The notes beneath the pieces were generated by a model. The model was not told the DNA's origin. It saw only the letters and a list, made by a program, of their open reading frames with translations, and ran no database searches. Shown piece after piece: positions 17,788 through 25,959 of a DNA stretch of 64,000 nt (position 1 is its first letter; each line of letters starts with the position of its first letter). The translations under genes and the position numbers were made by a program. This DNA comes from Gordonia polyisoprenivorans (lineage in GTDB: Bacteria; Actinomycetota; Actinomycetes; Mycobacteriales; Mycobacteriaceae): positions 1,736,001 to 1,800,000 of the forward strand of contig NZ_CP072203.1 in assembly GCF_017654315.1 (NCBI RefSeq), given 5' to 3'.

Positions 17788-17877
17788 CGCCTGTTTTCAG
17801 TCATTTCCCAAGTAGCTTGACGGCAAAACCCCAGGTCGCGAGCCGGGTGCTACATCCTGAATGACTGAAAACAGGCG
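17788..17877. terminator. 18-bp perfect inverted repeat forming a long hairpin
   Basis: CGCCTGTTTTCAGTCATT (17788-17805) is the exact reverse complement of 17860-17877. Partial further pairing inside (AGTAGC with GCTACA) extends the stem. It begins six bases after the stop of the membrane protein gene. It may work as a terminator or be a miniature mobile element; there is no T-run. Confidence 0.55.
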
Positions 17878-17906
17878 AGGCACGAGCCGCTGGCCGCGTA
17901 GCCCCT

Positions 17907-18228
17907 CGAGTACGAATATAACTTCCACCGGATCAGGCTGAAAACCGCGATTTTCGGGGTCGGGTGCCCGCTCCGGTGTCATCTGTATTCGCACTCGGCG
18001 ATTTCTTGTCCGGTCGTCGAGGTGTGACGAGCCGCCAGGCGAGGAGCCTCGACACGTGGTGCGCCGGTGCTGGTGCCGGGGCCCGGTCAGTACGCCCCGT
18101 CCTTGCGAGCCGCCGCCCACATGCCACATGGATCGGTGATCTCCGGTTTGGCGAGCATTCGCCGTGCGAAGCGGTCGTCGTAGCGCTCCACTTCGTCGGG
18201 TAGTGGGGGTCGCGGGCCCACTGCCCGA
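17907..18228. repeat. 322-bp duplicated segment, copy 1
   Basis: This copy closely matches the sequence starting at 18229. It contains a 91-bp block bounded by 12-bp inverted repeats (17907-17918 and 17986-17997, one mismatch). A REP-like palindrome follows (about 18013-18055), then a damaged copy of the end of the phosphoglycosyltransferase gene. Confidence 0.85.
18091..18222 (-). pseudogene. Remnant of the 3' end of the phosphoglycosyltransferase gene
   Basis: The minus strand here matches two parts of the intact gene next door: its last ~10 codons (about 18410-18440) and a region starting near 18548. The roughly 107 bp between them are deleted. The frame is lost and substitutions are scattered, so this is a decayed partial duplication and not a gene. 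Confidence 0.8.
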
Positions 18229-18405
18229 CGAGTACGAATATAACTTCCACCAAATCAGGCTGAAAACCGCGATTTTCGGGGTCGCAGGCCCGCTCCGGTG
18301 TCATCTGTATTCGTACTCGGCGATTTCCTGTCCGGTCGTCGAGGTGTGATGAGCCGCCGAGGGGGCCTCGAGACGTGGTGCGCCGGTGCTGGTGCCGGGA
18401 CCCGG
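18229..18405. repeat. 322-bp duplicated segment, copy 2 (intergenic part)
   Basis: This second copy runs into the intact phosphoglycosyltransferase gene. It has a 91-bp block with perfect 12-bp terminal inverted repeats (CGAGTACGAATA at 18229-18240, TATTCGTACTCG at 18308-18319). A REP-like palindrome (about 18335-18375) follows. Confidence 0.85.
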
Positions 18406-19959
18406 TCAGTACGCCCCGTCCTTGCGGGCCACCGCCCAGACGGTCCGCCACAGGATGGTGAGATCTTGCATGATGGACCAGTTCTCGACGTAGGAGAGGT
18501 CCAGCCGCACCGATTCCTCCCACGACAGGTCCGAGCGCCCCGACACCTGCCACAGCCCGGTGATCCCCGGTTTGACGAGCATTCGCCGGGCAACGCGGCC
18601 GTCGTAGCGCTCCACTTCGTCGGGTAGTGGGGGTCGCGGGCCGACCAGGCTCATCGATCCGCCGACCACATTGAACAGCTGCGGGAGTTCGTCGAGACTG
18701 TAGCGCCGGATGATCTTGCCGACCCGGGTGACCCGCGGATCATCCCGAACCTTGAAGAGCACACCAGCGCCCTCGTTCAAGGCGGCGATCTGTGTTCGCA
18801 ATGCGTCGGCGTCGGTCACCATCGATCGGAACTTCCACATCTGGAACGGCGCATTGTTCAGCCCGATGCGGGTGGCGCGATAGAACACCGGCCCCCGCGA
18901 ATCCAGCTTCACGGCAATCGCGATCACCACCATCACGGGCAGCAACATCACCAGCGCCGACAATGCCCCGATGCGGTCGAGGGTGGCCTTCCGGAAGCGG
19001 TTCGCCCCTTCATATCTCGGCTTGTCGATATGGAGCAGGGGAAGTCCGGCAACCGGTCGCACCATCATCCGCGGCCCGGCCACGTCGGTGACGCCGGGCG
19101 CGACCAGCATCTCGACGTCACGTCCCTCGAGGTCCCACGACAACTCCTGCATCGCCTCATGTCCGAGAGCTTCCGCGGAGGTCACCGCGACGGCGGTCGC
19201 GCCGCATTCGTCCACGGCGGCAGCCACGTCGTCGAAGTCGCCCCACCGGGGAACCTCGTGGTCGTCGACACGTACCGATGCCCCCACACCCGGCTTGCCC
19301 AGACGACCGTTGTCCGGAGAGCACAATCCGACGACCGTGTACCCCAATGCAGGATTGCGCATGAGTCGGCCGATCAACGCTGTCGCCGAGGGGATCTCAC
19401 CGATCACCAGGAGCCGGTCCAGGTAGGCGTGCGCGGTATCGGGGTCGGCTTTGCGAGCCGAGACCAGACGTCGTCGCCACAACCACCGTGACAGCACCAG
19501 GGCGGCTGTCCCGACGGGTAGGGCGACGGCCACATATCCGCGCGCGACGCTGAGGCGGAACAGGAGGTCGACGATCGCGAGCGTGCCGAACACCGTCAGG
19601 CATGCGGTGATCACCCGGCTGTACTCCTGCGCTCCCGCACCCAGAATCCGGCGGTCCAGGGTCTGGAACACCCGCAGCGCCACGACCCACGCGACGATGA
19701 GGAACAGTGACACGGCGTCGGCGGAGAGTCTGACGCCGTTGAGCACCGGGCCACTGCCCCAACCGAATCGGGCCGCCTGGGCGCCGGTCACCGTGGCACA
19801 GACGATGAGCACATCGGAGATGGTGAGCAGTCGCTGGTAACGGTGAGCCCACGACCGTGAGGTCTCTCGTTTGCGCATGCCGAACCGAATCCGACGAGCG
19901 ACGTCCTCGCGTGAGGACCGGTCGGGTGCCGGCCACTCGAGTGCGGGATCACCAGCCAT
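18406..19959 (-). CDS. Polyprenyl-phosphate phosphoglycosyltransferase, WcaJ/WbaP type
   Basis: A 517-residue enzyme that starts repeat-unit synthesis by moving a sugar-1-phosphate from a nucleotide sugar to undecaprenyl or decaprenyl phosphate. The N-terminal half has four membrane helices and a CoA_binding_3-like Rossmann domain (about 150-290). The C-terminal catalytic domain carries PVFYRATRIGLNN, FRSMVTDAD, RRYSLDELPQLFNVVGGSMS and VGPRPPLPDEVERY, the complete bacterial sugar transferase signature. The length is usual. A CGGAGG-like site precedes the ATG. The end of the gene has been duplicated and partly deleted just downstream. Confidence 0.95.
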   Translation of the reverse strand: MAGDPALEWPAPDRSSREDVARRIRFGMRKRETSRSWAHRYQRLLTISDVLIVCATVTGAQAARFGWGSGPVLNGVRLSADAVSLFLIVAWVVALRVFQTLDRRILGAGAQEYSRVITACLTVFGTLAIVDLLFRLSVARGYVAVALPVGTAALVLSRWLWRRRLVSARKADPDTAHAYLDRLLVIGEIPSATALIGRLMRNPALGYTVVGLCSPDNGRLGKPGVGASVRVDDHEVPRWGDFDDVAAAVDECGATAVAVTSAEALGHEAMQELSWDLEGRDVEMLVAPGVTDVAGPRMMVRPVAGLPLLHIDKPRYEGANRFRKATLDRIGALSALVMLLPVMVVIAIAVKLDSRGPVFYRATRIGLNNAPFQMWKFRSMVTDADALRTQIAALNEGAGVLFKVRDDPRVTRVGKIIRRYSLDELPQLFNVVGGSMSLVGPRPPLPDEVERYDGRVARRMLVKPGITGLWQVSGRSDLSWEESVRLDLSYVENWSIMQDLTILWRTVWAVARKDGAY

Positions 19960-20432
19960 GACGACCTCCGGGTGCGAGTCGGTTCCCGACAGCCGCCACC
20001 ATGCGCCTTGGTGCAGGTGGAGTCGTGCGGGAGAAACGGATGCGGCGTCACCCCGCGACGTCCGCCTTACGAGTGAAGATTACGAGGGGCACGGGGTTTC
20101 CTCAACCGCTGGAACGCGGATGGAAAAAGCCGGGACAATCGATTCTCGGGAATGCAACCGGCGGGCCGCCGAATATGATGTTCGATTGCCGATCCACGGC
20201 CACCCCAAAAACAACGCCAGCTCGGACGCCGACGCCGAAAATGCGGTCCCTGTACAGGAAAAACCGGCCAAACCGGAGACAGGTGGCGGCCACCGCGCGG
20301 GGCATTCGTCGGTGGGGGTGCGAACGTTACGGGAATGAGTGAGGAAATCCAGTGAGATAGGTCTCGCCGATATCGGTCTGGTGACACCGTCCCGGCGCGA
20401 CGAAACATCTCGTCGCCGATACACTGTCCGGC
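19960..20432. promoter_or_regulatory. Divergent intergenic region, 473 bp
   Basis: This gap separates the divergent phosphoglycosyltransferase and GH39-like genes, so it should hold both promoters. On the plus strand TACACT (20420-20425) lies seven bases before the GTG at 20433, the spacing expected for a leaderless transcript. I see no convincing gene, operator palindrome or RNA element in the rest. Confidence 0.5.
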
Positions 20433-21530
20433 GTGCCACACCTCAGAGGATCGTGTCGACCGCGTCATACGTCGAGACTTCGGAGAATCGCTGCCCCGTT
20501 GATGGTCTGTGCCACGGTCCTGGTGATCGTGGCCGGCATGGTCTCCGGCGCGCCTCGCGCGCAGGCCTCGGTGCTCGCACCGGCCGCCGGATACGGCTTC
20601 GCGCAGGGGAGTTCGCCCCTCACCCAGTCCGCACCGACCACCAACCGGGAGTTGGACGCGGTATCGCGGACCGGTGCCGTCTGGCTGCGGGTGATGGTCG
20701 ATTGGTCCACCATCGAACGCGTTCGTGGACAGTACGACTGGAGTGTCCCCGACCGCGTCATCGGAGCAGCCCGCCGGCATCATCTCCGGGTGCTCTCCAA
20801 CGTGCTGACCACCCCGCAGTGGGCCCGTGGTTCTGCTCCGCTCGGCATCTATGCCCCGCCCGCCGATCCGGCCGCTCTGGGCAGGTTCATGAAGGCGTTC
20901 ATCGCGCGATATCCCGACGTCACCGACCATGAGATCTGGAACGAGCCGAACCTGCCGCTGTTCTGGGGTGCGCAGGCGCCCAATCCCGCCCGCTACACCG
21001 CGCTCCTGCGCGCGGCATATGTGGCCATCAAAGCGGTGCAACCGAATTCGACGGTCGTCGCGGCCGGCCTGAGCCCGGCTGCCGGTGCGACGGGATTCGT
21101 CTCGGCGATGTATGCCGCCGGTGCGCAACGATTCTTCGACGCACTTGCCATGCACCCCTATGTGTTCCCGGGCGGCATCGCCGCCACACCCAACGGGTGG
21201 ACCGAGGTCGGCGGAATCCGCGCGATCATGGTGCGCCACGGCGACGCCCGCAAGAAGATCTGGCTGACCGAGATCGGCGCACCCACCCTGCCCGCCGGGG
21301 GCACCGCGCCGATCGGATTCGGGGTGACCGACATGGTGACGCAGCGTGCGCAGGCCCGCCAGATCACCGACGTGTTGGCCGCGGCTGCCCGAACCGGTTA
21401 TTGCGGACCGGCTTTCATCTATTCGGTGCGTGACACCGGTACCTCCCCGGCCAATCGTGAGGATCACTTCGGTGCCCTGCTCACGGTCGATTGGAAGCCC
21501 AAGTATGCGGCGACGGTGCTGCGACGCTGA
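20433..21530 (+). CDS. Secreted PslG/GH39-like glycosidase, paralogue 2
   Basis: A 365-residue secreted hydrolase with an Arg-rich N-terminus and signal peptide ending near AQA (about 45). The acid/base is Glu171 in HEIWNEPN and the nucleophile Glu280 in WLTEIGAP. It is very similar to the protein encoded at 14828-15904. The GTG at 20433 sits seven bases after a TACACT hexamer, so translation may be leaderless. The next gene, a small lipoprotein, begins one base after its stop, so the two are co-transcribed. Confidence 0.9.
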   Translation: MPHLRGSCRPRHTSRLRRIAAPLMVCATVLVIVAGMVSGAPRAQASVLAPAAGYGFAQGSSPLTQSAPTTNRELDAVSRTGAVWLRVMVDWSTIERVRGQYDWSVPDRVIGAARRHHLRVLSNVLTTPQWARGSAPLGIYAPPADPAALGRFMKAFIARYPDVTDHEIWNEPNLPLFWGAQAPNPARYTALLRAAYVAIKAVQPNSTVVAAGLSPAAGATGFVSAMYAAGAQRFFDALAMHPYVFPGGIAATPNGWTEVGGIRAIMVRHGDARKKIWLTEIGAPTLPAGGTAPIGFGVTDMVTQRAQARQITDVLAAAARTGYCGPAFIYSVRDTGTSPANREDHFGALLTVDWKPKYAATVLRR

Positions 21531-21531
21531 C

Positions 21532-21954
21532 ATGTCGCGACGTTCCTCGCCCGTCTCCACGGCATCGCGGAGCGTCGCCGCATTGACGGCGGCGGCGGCC
21601 GTGGCTCTGGCCGTGGCGTCGTGTTCGGCGCCGACGAGGGCCGACGATGCCTCCGACACAGCCATTTCCACGATCGCGGTCGGCACGCCCACGACCTGTA
21701 ACCCGCTACACGGCGATCCCGCAGGGCATGTGGTCGTCGCCGATGGTGTGACGTGCGACGAGGCCAACCGATTGATGGACGGGGTCTTCGCGGCCGCACT
21801 TCGCGGCGACGGCGATCACCGACACAAAACGGGTTCGTGGCTGTGCTTCAGTGGTCCGATCCACGGCACCGCGAATCAGCGGACGATGACCTCGGCCCTG
21901 TGCACGAACAGCGAACCGTCGGCGATCGTCACCGTCGCCGCGCCCGCCCGCTGA
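21532..21954 (+). CDS. Small lipoprotein of unknown function
   Basis: A 140-residue lipoprotein with the lipobox AVASC. The mature part has cysteines in TTCNPL, VTCDEAN, WLCFSG and ALCTNS, probably two disulfides. I do not recognise the domain, but it resembles small mycobacterial secreted proteins. The start codon is one base after the stop of the glycosidase gene, implying one operon and perhaps a role on the same glycan. Confidence 0.75.
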   Translation: MSRRSSPVSTASRSVAALTAAAAVALAVASCSAPTRADDASDTAISTIAVGTPTTCNPLHGDPAGHVVVADGVTCDEANRLMDGVFAAALRGDGDHRHKTGSWLCFSGPIHGTANQRTMTSALCTNSEPSAIVTVAAPAR

Positions 21955-22016
21955 ACCGGGTCATCGCCCGACGACGGACACCCGCCTGCTGACGCGCGCC
22001 CGCCGCCGACGCGCCC

Positions 22017-23735
22017 CTACGACGCGCTCGACGCGGTGGGCACGGCCGCCGAACCTCCTGTGGGTGAGGTCGTTTCGCCTGTAACGGAGGTCTTGTCGGC
22101 GGCCGAGGGGGCCGCGTCGACAGCCGGGGTCGAGGTATCCGGCGCCGAGCTGTCCGGAGCCGAGGTCTCGGGAACGGTGGTCTCCGGCGCAGTCGTCTCG
22201 GGAACGGTCGTCTCCGGAGTGGCGGCCTCGGTCGTCGTGGCCGGCGCCGAGCTCGTGGTCGTGGGCGCCGATGAAGCCGCCGACGATTCGCCGGCGGCCG
22301 GTGCAGAACTCTCGGTCGTCGATGCCACAGTCGATGCCGCAGTGGATGCCTCGGACGTCGCTGTCGGGGCCGCAGACGCCGTCGTGGCGGACGTCCGCGC
22401 CACCGCAGCATCGGTTGCGGTGGCTCCGGCCGTGGTGCTCAGGGCGGCGGCGGTGGCCACCGCCTGGGTCGTGGTCGTCGCGGAGACACCGAACATCGAC
22501 TGGAGTGCACTGGTCAGGTCCTGCCACAGCTGCTGTATCGCGGCGAGCTGTGCCTGTGCGAGCTGGGTGACCCACTGTTGCAGCGCGGTCGCCAGCGCTT
22601 GTCCGAGATTCAGGGTGGGCGAACCATTTCCGGAGTATTGGGCGATCAGATCAGCGAGTACCTGGGCGGCAGGTTTGGGGGTCCAATCGGTCTCGAACAA
22701 CCCGAAGTTGTCCTCGATGTTCGACGAGCCGGTATCCGCGTCGCGCGTGGTGTAGATGTAGATCGGTCCGGCACCGGTCTGGTTCTGCCAGGCCTCGATG
22801 AAGTCCTGGATGAAGGCCGCCTGCTGGGCCTGGGTGTAGCTCCCGGTGGTCGGCTGACCGTACTCGGTGATCCAGATCTTCTTCGCCGCATCGCCGTACT
22901 GGGCCATCAGCGCCTGGATGGCGGTCACCTGGCTGGCGGGGGAGTCTGCGTGATCGTTCTCGCTGTACTCCTCGGAGAACTGGTATGGGTGAAACGACAA
23001 CGCGTCGAAGTAGCCCGCGGCCCCGGCCGCATACATCTCCTGGACGAATGTCACGGGATCGAGTGAGGCGCCGGTGGTGGTCGTCGAACCGAGAACTCCC
23101 GCGATCACGAGGGCCTTCGGGTCGGCGGCTTTGATCGCGGTGTAGGCCTCTTTGAGGAATTCGGTGTAGGACGTCGGGTCGATCGGATTGTAGAACAGAG
23201 CAGCATTCGGCTCATTCCAGATCTCGTAGCCGCTGATCTCATTCTTGTACCGGGTGGCCACCGCACTCACGAAATCGGCGTACTCGTCCGGGTCGAAATG
23301 ACCACTGATGATATTTCCCGCCCACGCCGGCGTTCCGGTGAGGGTGGCGACAATACTGATTCCGCGCGATTGTGCCGCCGATACGAGCGCATCGAGCTGC
23401 GTCCATTCGTAGGTCCCCTCCCTGGCCTCCACGCTCATCCACGGAATCGCCACCCGGACGCTGGTCACCCCGAGTGACGCGATGTGGTCCAGCGTGGTGT
23501 TCAACGTGGACGAGTCGAGGCCGTACAGCGAGGAATCGGCGACGCCGATGGTCGTCGAACTCTGATCGATCACCGCCACCAGGTGAATCGGTACCGGTGA
23601 CGCCTGGGTGATCACCGACGCCGCGGGTGGGATCGTGAGGAAGGGCGCGCTCGACGCGGCTCCGAGGCCGAGAATTGCGGTCGCGCACAATGCGGCAACA
23701 CGTGTCGATGACATGACTGGACTACGATTCCGCAT
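22017..23735 (-). CDS. Large PslG/GH39-like glycosidase with Ala/Thr/Ser-rich tail
   Basis: A 572-residue exported protein. After a signal peptide (about 1-30) the GH-A barrel (about 55-365) has EIWNEPN (Glu175, acid/base) and IWITEYGQ (Glu291, nucleophile), so it should be active. A helical Gln/Leu-rich segment (about 370-410) follows, and the last 150 residues are almost entirely Ala, Thr, Ser, Val, Glu and Pro. It is the full-length relative of the half-barrel protein encoded at 6275-7309. The tail could be an O-mannosylated spacer or surface attachment region. The start may be the Met at residue 8. Confidence 0.88.
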   Translation of the reverse strand: MRNRSPVMSSTRVAALCATAILGLGAASSAPFLTIPPAASVITQASPVPIHLVAVIDQSSTTIGVADSSLYGLDSSTLNTTLDHIASLGVTSVRVAIPWMSVEAREGTYEWTQLDALVSAAQSRGISIVATLTGTPAWAGNIISGHFDPDEYADFVSAVATRYKNEISGYEIWNEPNAALFYNPIDPTSYTEFLKEAYTAIKAADPKALVIAGVLGSTTTTGASLDPVTFVQEMYAAGAAGYFDALSFHPYQFSEEYSENDHADSPASQVTAIQALMAQYGDAAKKIWITEYGQPTTGSYTQAQQAAFIQDFIEAWQNQTGAGPIYIYTTRDADTGSSNIEDNFGLFETDWTPKPAAQVLADLIAQYSGNGSPTLNLGQALATALQQWVTQLAQAQLAAIQQLWQDLTSALQSMFGVSATTTTQAVATAAALSTTAGATATDAAVARTSATTASAAPTATSEASTAASTVASTTESSAPAAGESSAASSAPTTTSSAPATTTEAATPETTVPETTAPETTVPETSAPDSSAPDTSTPAVDAAPSAADKTSVTGETTSPTGGSAAVPTASSAS

Positions 23736-23920
23736 GGACTGTCCTCAAATGAATGGACCGTTCGTGGACTGACGGTCCGCCTCTGATGTCAATTGATATC
23801 AAATGGCGTCGGAATGTGCCACACGGATTGCTGCGAATTGATGTGCGGTATCGAGAGCCGCCCATTGCTGTTGTTTTTCGTGAACAGGAAATGAATGCCG
23901 GTGCGCCCCAACCGGTGGGA

Positions 23921-25303
23921 TCAGTGGGCCACCGAAGCCGTGGGGACCGACGCGGAGTCGGCGCCGGGTGCGGCGGTCGGAGCGACGGTCGGTACCGAGG
24001 GTGTCGTCGATGTCTGTCTCGCCGTGGTCGATACGGCCGACTCCGACGGCTCCGACTGTTCCGACGACTCCGAGGTCACCGCTGGGCTGGTGTCGTCGGT
24101 CGACGCCCGGCTCCCCGTGGTACCGGTCCCCGCGGAACTGTTCGCTTCACCGGTCTGCACGGTGGTCTCGGCCGTGGTGCTCACGATCGCCGCGATGCCC
24201 GCAGTTGATGTCCGGGACGACGTACCCGGCGATTTCGGTGAATCCGCCGCGGCCAGAGCGGACTCCACCGCCGTCGCATCGGCCCCGGCGTTCGCCGACC
24301 ACTGGGTCCAGCTGTGCAGCCCGACGTGGTAGGAGAAGTCGACGGGTAGCCCGTAGATGACGGCCTGGGCGTTGAGGGCCAGCGTGGAGGCGAGCGACCC
24401 GAGTTCGATGGCCACGCCGCTGACGAAGGCCACGGGATTGCCGGTGATGGCCATGATCAGAAAGTCTTGCGGCAGGGGCACTCCAATTCCGGTGCTGATG
24501 AGTATCCGTTGACCCGAGGCCGTGATCTCGCCGATTCGGGCCGAGACGTCGTGCGCCGACCACGTGCTCGTCGGGCCGAGCGGATCACCCCACATCGCGG
24601 TGTTGCCGTTGGCGATGCCGGTGACGAAACTCTGGATGGCCGGGATCACGAACCACCCGATGGGATTATCGGTTTGGTAGAAACCGGAAAGTGACTGCGC
24701 GACAGTGAAGATCTCGGGGTGATCGAGTGCGAGGGTGAGCGCGGGCCCACCCGACATCGACAGGCCGACGATCGCATTGCCGCCGGGCTCGACGGAGAAG
24801 TCGTCGGCGAGGTAGGCGGGTAATTCGGTCGACAGGAAGGTCTCCCACTCGGCCGACGCCCCCGGGGTGCCGCCCGTGCCCTCCGGTGTGCTCTGCCAGT
24901 CGGTCATCCACGTTCCGGCCCCGCCGGCGGGCATCACCAGGTTGTAGGTGCTGCTGTAGGCGGCCAGTGCGCCGCTGTCGGCGTCGGCCCAGGTGCTGCG
25001 GGTATCGGGCGCACTGATGCCGTCGAGCAGGTAGACGGCGTGCTCGGCGGACCCGGCCGCCAGCGCCGACGGCCGTATCTGCACCAGGATGATCCGGTTC
25101 ATCGCTGCCGAGTACACCGCGCAGGTCTGTACGGTGGCGGCCTCGTCGGCGGCGCTCGCCCAGGTGCAGTTGGGGCGCAACTGATCCGGGCTGACCGCCG
25201 CGGCCGGGGGTGCCGCCGCGAACGCCGCGGCGCCGCAGACCGCGATGGCGGTGCCGGCCCGGAGCACTCGTCGGGACACGCTGGATGTGCGTCGTCGTCG
25301 CAT
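23921..25303 (-). CDS. Antigen-85-type mycolyltransferase with a Ser/Thr-rich tail
   Basis: A 460-residue secreted enzyme. The signal peptide ends near AAA (about 36). The alpha/beta-hydrolase domain has YLLDGISAP, WQSTPEG, the nucleophile motif GLSMSGG (Ser182) and a histidine in GLHSWTQW (His330), all hallmarks of antigen 85. Such enzymes move mycolate between trehalose esters and onto arabinogalactan or other hydroxyls. A tail of about 115 residues rich in Ser, Thr, Glu and Pro follows, absent from classical antigen 85. The ATG at 25303 is chosen because the signal peptide begins there; longer starts overlap the next gene. Its place inside the polysaccharide region suggests mycolylation of the polymer or its anchor. 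Confidence 0.93.
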   Translation of the reverse strand: MRRRRTSSVSRRVLRAGTAIAVCGAAAFAAAPPAAAVSPDQLRPNCTWASAADEAATVQTCAVYSAAMNRIILVQIRPSALAAGSAEHAVYLLDGISAPDTRSTWADADSGALAAYSSTYNLVMPAGGAGTWMTDWQSTPEGTGGTPGASAEWETFLSTELPAYLADDFSVEPGGNAIVGLSMSGGPALTLALDHPEIFTVAQSLSGFYQTDNPIGWFVIPAIQSFVTGIANGNTAMWGDPLGPTSTWSAHDVSARIGEITASGQRILISTGIGVPLPQDFLIMAITGNPVAFVSGVAIELGSLASTLALNAQAVIYGLPVDFSYHVGLHSWTQWSANAGADATAVESALAAADSPKSPGTSSRTSTAGIAAIVSTTAETTVQTGEANSSAGTGTTGSRASTDDTSPAVTSESSEQSEPSESAVSTTARQTSTTPSVPTVAPTAAPGADSASVPTASVAH

Positions 25304-25356
25304 GACTGATCCCCTTGCTCGTGATCTCACCACTCGTGATGGGTGTGGGTGTGATT

Positions 25357-25953
25357 TCACCGATCGCACCCGACGGCCGCAGCCTTCGCCAGACCCGCGT
25401 ATTGATACGCGAAATTGGCACCCCAGTACAGGACCGACGACGGATAATCGCGGGGCACCGCCCGCATCACCACCCCGTCGGCACGGCACTGGTCGAAGAT
25501 CATCCGGGCGCGCACGAGGTGGAAGCGCCAGCTGATGACGATCATCGAATGCCATCGGCGCTCGCGCGCCATGCGGGTCGCGAACATGGCCTCACCGACG
25601 GTGGTGCCCGGCTGGGGAACGAAACAGATCACCTGCACCGCAGCGGTACTCGAGGCACACGCGCGATCCATGACCGGGTCGGGGACCTTCCCGTCGAAGC
25701 GGTTGTACGGGTCCGAGAGCAGCACCACCGGTGCGTAGCCGCGTCGGGCGAGGTCGATGCCGTACTGTTCGCGCCCGTCGTGCTCGCCGCCGAGGACGAC
25801 GATGGCGTCGGCGCGGCGCAGGGCGTCCTCGTGGGACCGGTAGAACAGGAAATACCCGACCACCCAGAACGCCGACCCGAGCAGGAGCGCGGTCACCACA
25901 CCGACGATCAACGCCCGACGCAGGGTGCGATGCCGCCGCAGGTATGCGCGCAT
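25357..25953 (-). CDS. DUF218 (YdcF/ElyC-like) membrane protein
   Basis: A 198-residue protein with one N-terminal membrane segment (about 13-36) and a DUF218 domain. Diagnostic segments are ADAIVVLGGEHDGREQYGIDLARRG and VVLLSD, with PGTTVGEAMFATRM and VISWRFHLVRARMIF later on. E. coli ElyC and similar proteins affect envelope polysaccharide and lipid-carrier metabolism; the reaction is not settled. It lies between the mycolyltransferase and ligase genes on the same strand, with a 6-bp gap to the latter. Confidence 0.88.
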   Translation of the reverse strand: MRAYLRRHRTLRRALIVGVVTALLLGSAFWVVGYFLFYRSHEDALRRADAIVVLGGEHDGREQYGIDLARRGYAPVVLLSDPYNRFDGKVPDPVMDRACASSTAAVQVICFVPQPGTTVGEAMFATRMARERRWHSMIVISWRFHLVRARMIFDQCRADGVVMRAVPRDYPSSVLYWGANFAYQYAGLAKAAAVGCDR

Positions 25954-25959
25954 TCGGCC

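Noticed and set aside
17933..18553. Minus-strand open frame of about 206 codons
   Set aside because: It runs through the duplicated, partly deleted transferase end and the REP-like palindromes in the wrong frame.
22036..22755. Plus-strand open frame of about 239 codons, rich in Val, Ala and Ser
   Set aside because: It is antisense to the low-complexity tail of the glycosidase, which keeps the opposite strand open. There is no start signal.
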